This document shows positions 34,259-44,681 of a DNA stretch of 64,000 nucleotides, piece after piece (within the stretch, counting starts at the first letter, position 1; every line of letters begins with the position of its first letter). A program made the translations under genes and the position numbers. Source of the DNA: Grifola frondosa (taxonomy: Eukaryota > Basidiomycota > Agaricomycetes > Polyporales > Grifolaceae); assembly GCA_001683735.1 (NCBI GenBank), contig LUGG01000005.1:620001-684000 (forward strand). Reading direction: 5' to 3'. The notes beneath the pieces are model-generated. The model worked only from the letters and a program-made list of their open reading frames with translations, did no database searches and was not told the DNA's origin.

Positions 34259-35014
34259 ATGTACGTCCTTTCGTGAAACGACGCGAACTAGTATTGTTAA
34301 TCATGCGTTGACGATAGGAGTGATACGCAGCCGCAGCTCACGCCTAGAGAGGCTCGATATGCACGCCGGCAAGCCAAGTCGGAAAGCTCTCAAGACACTT
34401 GCCCACCTGCCACGCGAAATAGTTCTCCTTCTCGCAATTCCGCCGCTCCTTCGAGTGGTGAGTTGGTCGTGAGCCACCTTCCATCTCTGCATCGGGCTCA
34501 GGCTCCGCCTCCACCTCCACAAGCCAGTGTGGCAGCGACTGCGCCGACGAATACCACGACGAGTATGCTTTCTTGCTCTTGCTCTTGTGCTTGTCTCGTC
34601 TGTGGTGGCTCTGCAGTCGCGCCAGCTATGCAGTACGATTTTCCAATCGTTCCCCTTTGCACGCCTCGACATGTCCGCCCGCGGGTACCTTTGATGGTAT
34701 CTGGATATGCGTTGGCCAGGGAGGAACTAGATGCGTACGGCGATCGGTACGGGCTCCTTGACGACTCAGGCCCTCTCAACCTTTTCTTCGTTATTGTGGA
34801 CCACGTTGCCGCTCGTTTGCCTGCCGCGAAACGCCGTATAGCGAGGGTTAGGAAACCCGGTGATAGGCTTCTGTCGACATGCTTTGTTATCGCATCGAAC
34901 AGAAATTCGAGGCGTAGGGATGGGGTAAATGACCGGGTGTTGATCAAGCAGCTGCAAGAGATATTGCAGGTGCAAGGCCCGCCACAGTGGTATGTTATGG
35001 CAACGGACTACTAA
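34259..35014 (+). CDS. Unrecognised Cys-motif family protein, copy 3
   Basis: Tandem with copy 2. Split start AT at 34259-34260, intron 34261-34317, G at 34318, giving MSDTQPQLTPREARYARRQ. Linker with PPPPPQASV; Cys block SCSCSCACLVCGG; domain YDFPIVPLCTPRHVRPR, VPLMVSGYALAREELDAYGD, LLDDSGPLNLFFV, LLSTCFVIASNRNSRRRDG, LIKQLQEIL, PPQWYV. Closer to copy 2 than to copies 1 and 4 by eye. An in-frame ATG exists upstream (MLKLYEWN), but its leader peptide is not shared by the other copies. Confidence 0.6.
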
Positions 35015-35028
35015 AACGCCGGAGACTT

Positions 35029-35241
35029 TGTAGTTATGGTCTTCGGGTGGGCCTTAACTATTAGGGAAATCCAGGACTACGGAGAGCGGCACGGACTCTC
35101 TGATGACTTGCGACGTGCTTCGTTATTGCGTCCAACAAGAATGTGCGGCATTTGGAGAGGGTAAATGATCGCGAATTTATCAAGTTAATGCAAGAGGTAT
35201 CAGTGGAGGCGGAGTGGTATGAAGCGCAGGAGTCAGCGTGA
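35029..35241 (+). pseudogene. Truncated Cys-motif family copy 5
   Basis: Begins abruptly at GTTATGGTCTTCGGGTGG, equivalent to the middle of the copy 4 gene, directly after the 3' flank of copy 3. It keeps DYGERHGLSDD, then loses roughly 120 bp, resumes with ATCFVIASNKNVRHLERVND in another frame, and ends WYEAQESA. The N-terminal half and Cys block are missing. This looks like a product of unequal recombination between tandem copies. Confidence 0.7.
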
Positions 35242-35575
35242 TTCCGTAGTGTGGTATCATAGCTCGGATTGCATCAGAGACTAGACTTAACAGGACTATG
35301 GGATTTGCTTCTGGCTCGTCACGCCCGCCATTCACCGGGTACAAGCAATCAGAATGGCAGACCGTGCGGTTAACGAGGACCCGGGCAACTCCCTATAAGT
35401 ACGCAATATATATAGTGCTCTGTGATCACAGCTTTAAAAGGACTGTCAATAAGACTGCGTGTGTACTGTTGGCAATCTCCGATTGTAATTTATGTTCAAC
35501 TTACCTATAATAGGCTATACGGAAAGCGTTCACACGAACACCAACCAACTCTTTCTAGCACCGATAATCTCAGAA

Positions 35576-36401
35576 ATGTACGTCCGTTTCTTCTAACAAC
35601 GTGAGGCATTGCTGATTGCGTGTTGATTATAGGAGTGTTGTGCAGTCGCGGCCCACTCCTCGAGAGGCTCGATACGCACTCAGACAGGCGAGTTTGGAAC
35701 GCCACGCTCAAGACGTCCGCCAACCAGTCACGCATGATGCTTCAGATTCTTCTCGCGAGCCGCTTCCTTCTTCTAAATCTGCTACTGCTCCTCGCACATC
35801 TACTGCTCCTAGAGCTACTGTTCCCCCATGCGGTTCTGCCGCTCCTCTCGCTATTGCTCCACCTCCACCTCCATCTCCGCCTTCACCTCTGCGTCCGGCA
35901 ACCCTTCCTTCTCCTGCACAGATAAGTGCAACGATGAGTGTAACCACGAGTACGCCGTCGTGCACTTGCACTTGCACTTGTACTTCGTGTCGTGCTTCCT
36001 CTCAGGCTGCCACTCCAGCTATAAAGTACGATTTCCCAATCGTCCCCCTTTGCACTCCTTGGCGTGTCCGCCCATGCGTACCCTTTATGGTCTTCGGATA
36101 CGCCTTGACTATTGATGAAATCCTGGACTACGGAGAGCGGCACGGACTCTCTGATAACTCGGGCATTCTCAATCTGTCCTTCGTCCTGACACGCAAGATT
36201 TGCGGGAGGATGCCTGACGGAAAGCGTTGCATAGCCTACGTCAGGAGACCTGACAAATACCTTGCGACGTGCTTCGTTATTGCGTCTAACAAGAATGCGG
36301 GGCATTTGGAGAGGGTAAATGATGGCGAATTGGTCAAGTTGATGCAAGAGATATTGGGGACGGACAGCTTCCCGGAGTGGTATAAAGTGCAGTCTGTGTG
36401 A
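35576..36401 (+). CDS. Unrecognised Cys-motif family protein, copy 4
   Basis: Longest clean member. Split start AT at 35576-35577, intron 35578-35632, G at 35633, giving MSVVQSRPTPREARYALRQ. A Pro/Ser/Ala/Thr-rich linker of about 100 residues; Cys block CTCTCTCTSC; domain YDFPIVPLCTPWRVRP, VPFMVFGYALTIDEILDYGE, LSDNSGILNLSFV, YLATCFVIASNKNAGHLER, ELVKLMQEILG, FPEWYKV. TATA-like ATATATATAG near 35407. Resembles copy 1 in the DEILxYGER and MPDGKR stretches, so copies 1 and 4 form one subtype and copies 2 and 3 another. Confidence 0.65.
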
Positions 36402-37613
36402 TTCGGTAGTAGAGTTGCATGATAGCTCAGATTACTTACATCGGGGACCTAACGCGGGTAGGCGATAACCTTAGGAACACTCATGTTTGTCTGTGCCAAT
36501 CGGGTTAAACGATGGAACAACCGCGTACGGGAAAAGATTGTACTTGCGATGCTTCGTATAGGTAGATATGGACGACGTGATTTTTTAGGCTTGTCGTTTC
36601 AGTCACGAGATCGGGAGGTCGGACTGCGCTGGGTGGTGCACTCAGGCTCTCCAACCATCGGGTCTCCCAGGTCTTGTTCAATAGATTTCTGGACCAAAGA
36701 TGCAAGCCACATCAGCACGACTAGTGTTGCCAACGTTGAGACAGCGTCCATCCAACGCCCACCGCTCGCCACGCAAAGAGATCTACAGATGGCCACGTGC
36801 ACATCCGATCGCTTTCGCGGGAAGCGCGCTAAGGAAGCACTTCGAACTGCAGGGACTAGTATTTTTTTTTTGCGGTGTGCATGTTCACTGTCGACGATAT
36901 CTCTTTAAGTTCCCAGGAACAGCAGATGAGCGAGGACTTCAACGTCAGCAAAGTTGGCTTCTGACCGGCCGCGCTTGTTGCTGTCCTTCATGCATGTCGA
37001 AACATGTGCAATCAGGGTAAGTACTACGTCCGGTCTTCCTTTGTCATGTTGACGATCCAGAATGGTTCGTGTGAACACACTTCTCCATGATTGTCGGTCG
37101 AAGTCAAAGTTATAATCGCTCCACATAGTGCTGCGTTGAGTCATGTCTGAATCAGCGGAATGTGTTGCGCGGCATTTGGCTGACAGGGTCATTTTGCAGC
37201 GTTCCATCAGGAAAGTCGTCTGCTGTCGCCAATGAAGTCAGAGATGGTAGTTGATTGTTCGAGCAACACTGATGTATGCGTTTCATAGTTCGGCTGATGC
37301 ACAAGATTTACCGCTGCAATGGTGAGATTTCTGTTCACACTTTAACGATTTCTACTTCAATGGATAACAGGCAGGCTCGATTATCTATATTCCAAAACTT
37401 CGCAATAGCGCTCCGGAAATGGGTCTCCCGAGTACCCGTCACGATGGACATGATCCTTTGTGAGCACAGCGGCACTCAGTTTTGTCAGCACATTGGACTC
37501 CCTCAATATGGGACGCATACCATATATATAGCTGTCTCTCTGGGCAGAGCGGCTCTCCACTCACACCTTCGTACAAGCCAGTCCCATAGCAGTCGTCATT
37601 TGACTCGTCTACC
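36402..37613. other. Intergenic region, no gene recognised
   Basis: About 1.2 kb. ORFs of up to 141 codons occur (36483-36908) without recognisable content. A TATA-like ATATATATAG near 37526 probably belongs to the GST locus. Confidence 0.45.
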
Positions 37614-38200
37614 ATGTCGCACGGCGAACAATTTACGCTCTACACGCACGGCGCGGGTCCTAACGGATGGTGAGCACTCTAGCAAGCAGTGGTAGCGATA
37701 GATTGTGACCAGTTCGACATAGGAAGGTCGCATTTGTCCTCCAGGAGCTGGGCCTCTCGTACGAGAGCGTTTATCTCCACCTCAACTTTGATTTATAACT
37801 TACCACCCTGAGAAGGTCCCTAGCGCAGTGAAGCGATACCAGAAAGAGGCTATCCGCGTCCTCGGCGTCCTTGAGAGTGTATTCTCCAAGCAGGAGTGGC
37901 TCGTCGGCGACAAATGTACCATTGCAGACATCTCTTTCGTCCCGTGCGTTTAGTCAAAATACCCTATGGAATACTGAGCGAACAGGTGATTACAGGTGGA
38001 ACATCGGTTTGATCAGGCCCATCCTCGTCAATTATGAGGGATTCAACTTCGAGAAGGACTTCCCCGCTGTCAGCACGTGAGTTACTGTCTCCATTCACAT
38101 TCAGGACCTACATGATATTCGTGTTATTCAGTTGGCACAAGAAAGTCGCTGAGAGGGAGGCTATCGCGGCCGTGTTGGCTATCAGGGCATCGCTTACTTG
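37614..38200 (+). pseudogene. Ure2-like glutathione S-transferase, internally deleted
   Basis: Begins like an intact fungal GST: MSHGEQFTLYTHGAGPNGW, a good intron, then KVAFVLQELGLSYESVYLHLNF. The reading then stops (TTATAA at about 37793) and picks up in another frame at YHPEKVPSAVKRYQKEAIRVL, a motif that normally lies about 80-90 residues further on. So the rest of the thioredoxin-like domain, including the NGRIPTL-type and E-S glutathione-binding parts, is gone. The helical C-domain (KQEWLVGDKCTIADISFVPW, WHKKVAEREAIAAVLA) is preserved with its introns. A deletion this large is not a base-calling error; the gene should be inactive. Confidence 0.8.
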
Positions 38201-38584
38201 AGATTCGGGTCGTTGTCATCCAAAAGTTGCGTGCCGGAAATCGTTGCAATACGATCACTATATTCAGAAATCCCAGACTCAGATGCGGCAATGCTCGGGA
38301 CGCTCGGAAGTTGGCACACTCAGTGCATAATACGATGTTTTCGGAAACTGTTCTTTATGATGTTCGGAGGGCCACCGGATAGTCCTTGTAATCAACGCAG
38401 GAGAAAATATTCAAGTAATTTTATGAAGCGTTCCGTACGTCGTCTTAAGAAATGCGGAATGATACCCCTCTTTGACGGTGATGAAGATTGACCCCAATGC
38501 GGAATGAGTATGTATACCGTACTCGTGACTATCTGAACAAAGCATTCTAAAACGACAACATTACAAAGATCCAAGCGAAACCCT
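38201..38584. other. Convergent 3' intergenic region
   Basis: Lies between the GST pseudogene and the leucyl-tRNA synthetase stop. Nothing recognised. Confidence 0.4.
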
Positions 38585-41500
38585 CTATACATTGCGATAC
38601 TCAAACGCAGGGTTGCCCGGCTCTGCGCTCTCGATGATGGTCTTGGTGAACGCAGACACATCCTGGGTCTTGGCATCATGTGCCAGCAAGATCTCGGCAT
38701 CAACCAAGTTCAAAGACTTTTTAAGGTAGGGCAGAATCTCCTTCAGCACATCGACCTCGGAGAACGGAAGCGTCCTGTTAAACGCGGTATGCGCTCCAAA
38801 TTGTGTAATACGTTTCTGCCATACAATACTTAGTGGAAATATAACGTATTGATTAATTCATGAACGTTACCTTGAACGCCTGCACGAAGGGCATTGCACG
38901 CTTGTCCTTAATCAGGCCTCGCTGCATCAACAGCTCCTTCACTTTAGCGTCATCCACTTTGCCGTGCTCTTCCGAGTACGCTTCCTTCACGATCTGAACG
39001 CACTGGTCTTGCCACTCGGGGAAGGAAGTTGCAATATATATCCGAACCGCCCTGGGCTTCGTCGGGTCATACATCGCCTGCACTTGCGCCTGCTTGCCCT
39101 TGTTCATCTTCTTGAGCAACGACAGTTCAGCATCGCGCATGGTCTTGATGGTATCACGCATGTACACGCCTGCGTCAATGATAGTTCGGTCTACCGGACG
39201 GGTAACCTCGGGCCACCGCGCTAGCTGCACGGACTTGGGTTCCTTGAGCACAGTTGTCCAGACGTGTTCGGAGAAATGGGGCGCGACGGGACAGATCAAC
39301 AGAACGGCGACACGAATCCACCATTCCACCAATTTGACGTGCATGCCAATTTCGGCAGTTACTTCACGATACCAGTCACGGGCGGTCTGCAGTTCGTAGA
39401 AGCCGAATTTCACGGCATCTTTGTATTGCATCCTACAGAAATAATCGGCGTCAGAATTTCGAACGAAATACAAAGTATCGTAGCTTACTCTTCGTAGTAG
39501 CCCTTCGTGATGGTGATCAATTCATTGACCTCGTTCTCAAACACACGATCGTGATAGTTGAAGTCTCCTTGTCGCAATTTGGATTCGTCCTGGAACATCT
39601 CCTGCACAGCAATTCAGTACAATTCAACGACGCTAATCGTAAGAGAAACCTCTTACCTCGCACCAGGCGATCAAAGTGTGCAGACGAAGAATATTCGCGT
39701 TGGCTGTTTTCTCGTCGAAGTTCGCATCTTCGATACCATCACCGGCATCCGCAAGGCACAGGCGCGTTGCATCCGCTCCAAACTTCTCGATGCACTGACG
39801 CATCGTCATCGAGTTGCCTTTGCTCTTCGACATCTTCTGCCCGTTCACCATCAAGTGCCCATTCGCGCGCATGCTCAGAGGCCACTTATCCTCGGGGAAC
39901 AGCGCTGTGTGCACGTAGATGCAGAACGTCAAGTGGTTAGGAATCAGGTCCTTGCCGGAAGAGCGCACGTCGAACGGATAGAAGTAATCGAACTCCCGCT
40001 TCATCAAATCGATCTTCTCTTTAGAGACGGTCGCATTGGCCGGCCATGAACCGCCATCCAGCAGGTACTCCCACACTTCATCTGTCATTTGGTCCGGAGT
40101 GATGCCCAACGTCCCAGGTACGCTGCCGTCGAACTTGCCTGGGCGAGGATGTCAGTATCAAGGATTGCATGTGATTGGACTGCACGAACCTTGCAGCATG
40201 TGCGCAACCGTATAATAAGCCATGTATATAGTCGAGTCACTCAAACTCTCCACTAGGAACGTAGGATCCCAAGGAAGTTTCGAGCCCAAACCGTATGTTC
40301 TCGCACATGCCCACTTGTTCAGCCAGGCCAGCACACCTTCGAATGCGTTCCGAGTCTCGCTGTTATATGTCTCCATTCGGGACACCAGTCTACCCAAATA
40401 TACATAAGCTGGCGTGCAGTTGCCCGTAGGGAAAGACGTACTTTTCGGCCTGAGCCCTCCAAGAAGGCTCTCCATAGTCCAAATACCACTGATCCATTAG
40501 CGCAACGACGCATTCGTCCGAGCTTCGCGAGATGATGAGACCTTCGGGCTCCGCGTACGCAAATGCAACGCCCTCCTCGATCATCCGTGCGCGGACTTTC
40601 GGTTTCGCTTCTTGCACGGGAGGCCCTTGAACTCGCCAACAAGCATGGTGCCGTTATAGAAACCCTCCTTGTAGGCAATCTCCTTCGCTTCAGCCAACTG
40701 TTTCGTGTCCTTCTGCGACTGGATTTTCAGCTGTTTCACCACCGCGGGAGCAGTCATCTCGCCGTACGTCGGAGTGGAAATCACGGGCACCGGGTCAATG
40801 GCCACCCATGCAGCGTCAATCTTGTAGAATTCAGGCTTCTTGCGCAGATCCGTTGTTGTCTGGAAGTCGTCTGGTGAGTCAGACGGCACGGACGTAACCA
40901 CACCAGTACCCTGACAGCTTTAATATCAGAAGAGATATTCCACATGATTGCACTTTCACTCACCTTCGTCGCCAGCACGTTCTCCATGGGCAACACATAT
41001 ACTTCGGGATTAATTGCAAACGGTGCCCTGATCTTCGTGCCAACCAGCTTCGCCCCGTCGATTGAGACCAATTCCTGCACCTGTCCTCGTACCGCTGTGA
41101 TGCCCTGGAAGGTCATGTTCCGTGCCGAACGGTACGTGCAGACAAATGCTTCTTCGTCGTTGATTGCGTAAACACCATATTTGATCGCCGTGCCGACGAA
41201 ACAGTTAGTCTGACCGTACCTGAATGACAGATTTCAATAATTGACCACCGCTGACACCGTCTAGAACACATACATGGTTTCTGGGCGCAGAGTAGCAGCC
41301 ACCAAGAATACCTTTCGGCCGCCAACTTTTCCCTCAATCTCCGCAGAAGCCTCTGGGCTCCATTTAACAACCTCCATCTTGATACCAGTGTACTCCGTCG
41401 GTCCTAGCGCCTCACCCTCAGATCGGTCATGGTCCATGCATGGTTGGCCGTCCTTCGGGCTGTAGATCGTGTACCGTTCGCCGAACTTGATCTTTCCCAG

Positions 41501-42274
41501 CTTATACAACTTCCTCGTCTGCCACCGCACGAACGAATCGTAGTATGGGTTTGCATCTGTCGTGATGAATGACCGCCGCCAGTCTATGCGAGAACCGAAC
41601 GAGTTGTTGTCTGCCATGCAGATTGGAGGATAGTATTTGAGCCAGTAAGAAGGGTCCGCAAATTTCTTGATTTCCTCGCGAGGTATACCCATGGACTCCA
41701 TTATCTGGAATTGATATTGCAAGCCCGTCGCCTTTGCCGCCACCTTGCCCTTCTTTGCCTTATCTGCCTTGGCAGACCCGTCGGACGTGCTGGCTACAGG
41801 CGCAGGTGCCTCCTCTTCCGCAACGAATCTTTCGAAGTTAGGACCGAACATTTCGATCTCTCGCTCGATTTTGTCCGACGCAGCCTGTTATTATACAAAT
41901 AAGACCCTGTGCAAGGTCAAACAGCCAACGCGACTCACCTTGATGGGCATCCCCGTACAATGAAAAGCATGGGGGAACAAAGCGCGTTTGCCCATCATGC
42001 GCTGAAATCCCGCAGAGAATTCAATCTTGGAAATCGTGAAAGCATGGCCCAAGTGCAGCGATCCATTCATATATGGATACGGAAAATTACCAAACCATTT
42101 GGGAAACCTCTCTCTGACCTCTGTTGGTGAGAGGCCCTCCGTTTCCTCTGGTGTGGGTGCGTTTGTCTCGAAGAGATGCTCCGCCGCCCATCGTTCCTGG
42201 TACTTTTTCTCGAGGCCGATGAGGAGATCACGTTTGCCGGTTTGTGCCAGCTCGATCGTGTTCGCGGACGCCAT
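38585..42274 (-). CDS. CDC60: Cytosolic leucyl-tRNA synthetase
   Basis: Charges tRNA-Leu; class Ia synthetase of the archaeal/eukaryotic type. Signature HIGH motif as [13 protein letters not shown] and KMSKS motif as [12 protein letters not shown]; also [77 protein letters not shown]. The final exon ends in PAFEYRNV. About 1,080 residues over nine or more exons. One break: FKGLP and [11 protein letters not shown] lie in different frames, one base being absent at about 40617 (CCCGTG for CCCGGTG). In an essential gene this is best read as a sequence error. The start is the ATG of [11 protein letters not shown]; an Arg-rich frame continues upstream without ATG. A TGACTC core lies about 125 bp upstream. 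Confidence 0.93.
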
Positions 42275-42631
42275 TGTTCGAGCACCCAATCTCGACAGAC
42301 GAGTAGGACGTATAGAACGTCGCCAAAGAGTAAGTATGGTGGTCAAGCTCCGGAAGCAACAGTACAAAAATCAGAGGATGCAGTGTTCAATCGATTCGAG
42401 TCATTTTTCCAAGAAGGGCAAAAAATTATGCACAGAGGTGTCTGGAGTCTGCGTTACACGTGGTATATTTTACGATACCCCGGAAGAGACCGAGGACTGC
42501 GGCTAAGTACTAAGTCGTGAGGCTGAGCAGTAAACTGTGTATATTAAATAGGGTACAAATCTATATAGAACACAGGCCAGCCCGTACATCGTGCAATTCC
42601 TTCCTAAGGTCCACACTAGCGATTCTCAGAA

Positions 42632-44192
42632 TCATGCAGTTGGTATGCGGTGATCGTGGTTATATCTGAAGACATAAGTGTCCTCCGTGGGCGGCACGGC
42701 GTTGAACAACTTTCCGAGACGCTCAACTGTATGAAGAGATACGATTAGAACTTGCACAACAGGTGGCACGTTACCACACTCACAGACGGGGTCCGAATCT
42801 ATGTGATCAAAATGCTTAAGCTCCCAACTCGTGCCCGCAGCTTGCTCATCTCGCCTCCTTTGTCGTTGATCATTCTACACATCATGACTTAAGGTTAGCC
42901 ACCAATCACTAGACCCGACCATTCTGGCTTACCTCTATCTTAGTCTTCTCCCGGCTCGCCGTCTCGAAATCACCCTCGCGAATTCCTTTTGCGACGAATT
43001 GCCACAGTTTTCTACTCTCGAAATCCTGCATTTGGTCTATAGATGCGACAGTGACCTCTTCCTTGGGACTCGTGACGTCCGTGAATAGCTCGCCCGTCTT
43101 CAAATCCTTCGAGGTGAGATGCCACAGCCCCTCGTATGTGTGTGCGGCAACGGACGAGCCGGGTGGCGTCACGACTGCCTTGAATGAGTGCGTCTTGCCT
43201 GAGAAATAGCCCTTGCCTTTGTACTCGATCTGCGAAGGATGTGTGAGACAATGATTTGAGATGAAAGAGAGTTGACAGACCGTGGAGAGCCAGCCACTAG
43301 AGCTCTGGATGTAGGATGTCTCCGCGAGCTCGATATATGGAGAACCATACCACAATCCATCGATCCGCAACCGCGGGAGCGTGATAAGAAACTCTTCTTT
43401 AGCCCCTCCAGGAAGATCAACCGTCAAGACCGCGTGTCCAATCTGCTTCACGATGATGCTGCCACCTACGCATCCTGAGGTTAAAATGCTGCACAAACCA
43501 CGACGACAATGACATACCAGAGAAGCTGGTCTTCTGAGCACTGTGTCCCTGGAGTGCAAGGCCCTTAGAGGGGTTCGAAATGTAGTATGCTGTTATCGGT
43601 GGGTGGTGGGACACTTGCTCAACCACGAGATTAGTCTGGCCGCGACCATCAATATCCGGCCACTGTCCATAGAATAGCCTGTGCCATGAGAAATCAACGA
43701 AGAGAACGCAATCGTGGGATAAACGAACGCACTCTCCGAGAACAGGGTTGAGAGGTCTGCGAAACCCAATTAGCATTCAGAATAACAAGATACGCAGACT
43801 TGCATTACTTCTTCTCTGAACCGAGCTTCTCATTACGTGATGTATACTGTCCCTTTAATGTACTCTGATGCGTGGAATGTGTCAATTCGAGGGAAACCAA
43901 TGTAGGACTTTTAAGAGGGTGCTCACGATAAACCATTTCAATACTAAAATAGATCGTTCTTCTTCCGTCTTCGCATCCGCTATCGCAGAGAACAATGCTG
44001 GTCGTTCGCACCAATATGCTGCGGACGGTAGTGAGTAGCATGAACACCGATCGATGGCCCCACAAACCCCGAAACAAGCAACTTACCAGGGAATTCTGTG
44101 AGTGAGATGGGAGATAGAATGAATGGTGGTGCTGTCAACGAGGAGAGGTCTCCAGAGAACGATGCAATCCTGAACCAACGCAATAGTGACAT
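42632..44192 (-). CDS. Oxysterol-binding protein, Kes1/Osh4 type
   Basis: Lipid-transfer protein exchanging sterol and PI4P between membranes. It has only the ORD domain, no PH or ankyrin part. Motifs: GDLSSLTAPPFILSP (lid region), YWCERPALFSAIADA, KPLNPVLGE then LFYGQWPD, the family signature VEQVSHHPPITAYYI, LQGHSAQKTSFSGGSI, RLRIDGLWYGSPYIEL, YKGKGYFSGKTHSFKA, RKLWQFVAKGIREGDFE, SWELKHFDHIDSDP. Eight introns splice without a break to about 390 residues. The start (MSLLRWFRIASFSGD) is the first ATG before the lid; a longer N-terminus through an upstream exon cannot be excluded. Confidence 0.9.
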
Positions 44193-44681
44193 GTCAGGTT
44201 GCGATCGGAGCCAGTGTAAAGTTTGGAGAAGGCCAGAACATGGCTACTGTAGATCTAGAATGGATCAAACGCACGATTTCAAAAAACTAGCCCAGCTGCT
44301 CTTTTGCGCTACAGGTACGCCCTAGTGTCCAAGAATTCGATTTGCGTTTCGCACAATTGAAAGGTGGGCGGAAATGGACACGTCATGTTAGACAGATGTT
44401 GATCATGATTCCGAAGGACGCACCTCCCCCACAACATCGTTTGGTGTTTGAGACATATTATAGATATTCAAGAAATGTGTTGGATTGCTTGTTGGCGGTG
44501 GAGGGGGTATAGAAAGGCGTGAAGACTGTAGTCAAGATGTAGTTCAAGCTGAGGTAGAGTTGACGGCTGTGGTCGCCGAAATGGGCAGTTTCGATCATGT
44601 GTTCCACGTGGTTCGAGCGTCCAACGCGTGGCACGTGATACACTGCGCACAGTGGCGCGCCACTTCTCTTCCACTTTCACC
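44193..44681. promoter_or_regulatory. Divergent promoter region, OSBP / SNF2 helicase
   Basis: No gene seen. The helicase start follows a CT-rich stretch (CACTTCTCTTCCACTTTCACC). Confidence 0.4.

Noticed and set aside
29941..36401. Restriction-modification or toxin-antitoxin-like system from the nuclease-like gene and its neighbours
   Set aside because: No methyltransferase or cognate partner is adjacent, and nothing in the Cys family suggests a toxin or immunity role. The KAR4-type methyltransferase is 18 kb away and belongs to RNA modification.
36483..36908. 141-codon ORF
   Set aside because: No recognisable content; lies in an otherwise empty intergenic stretch.
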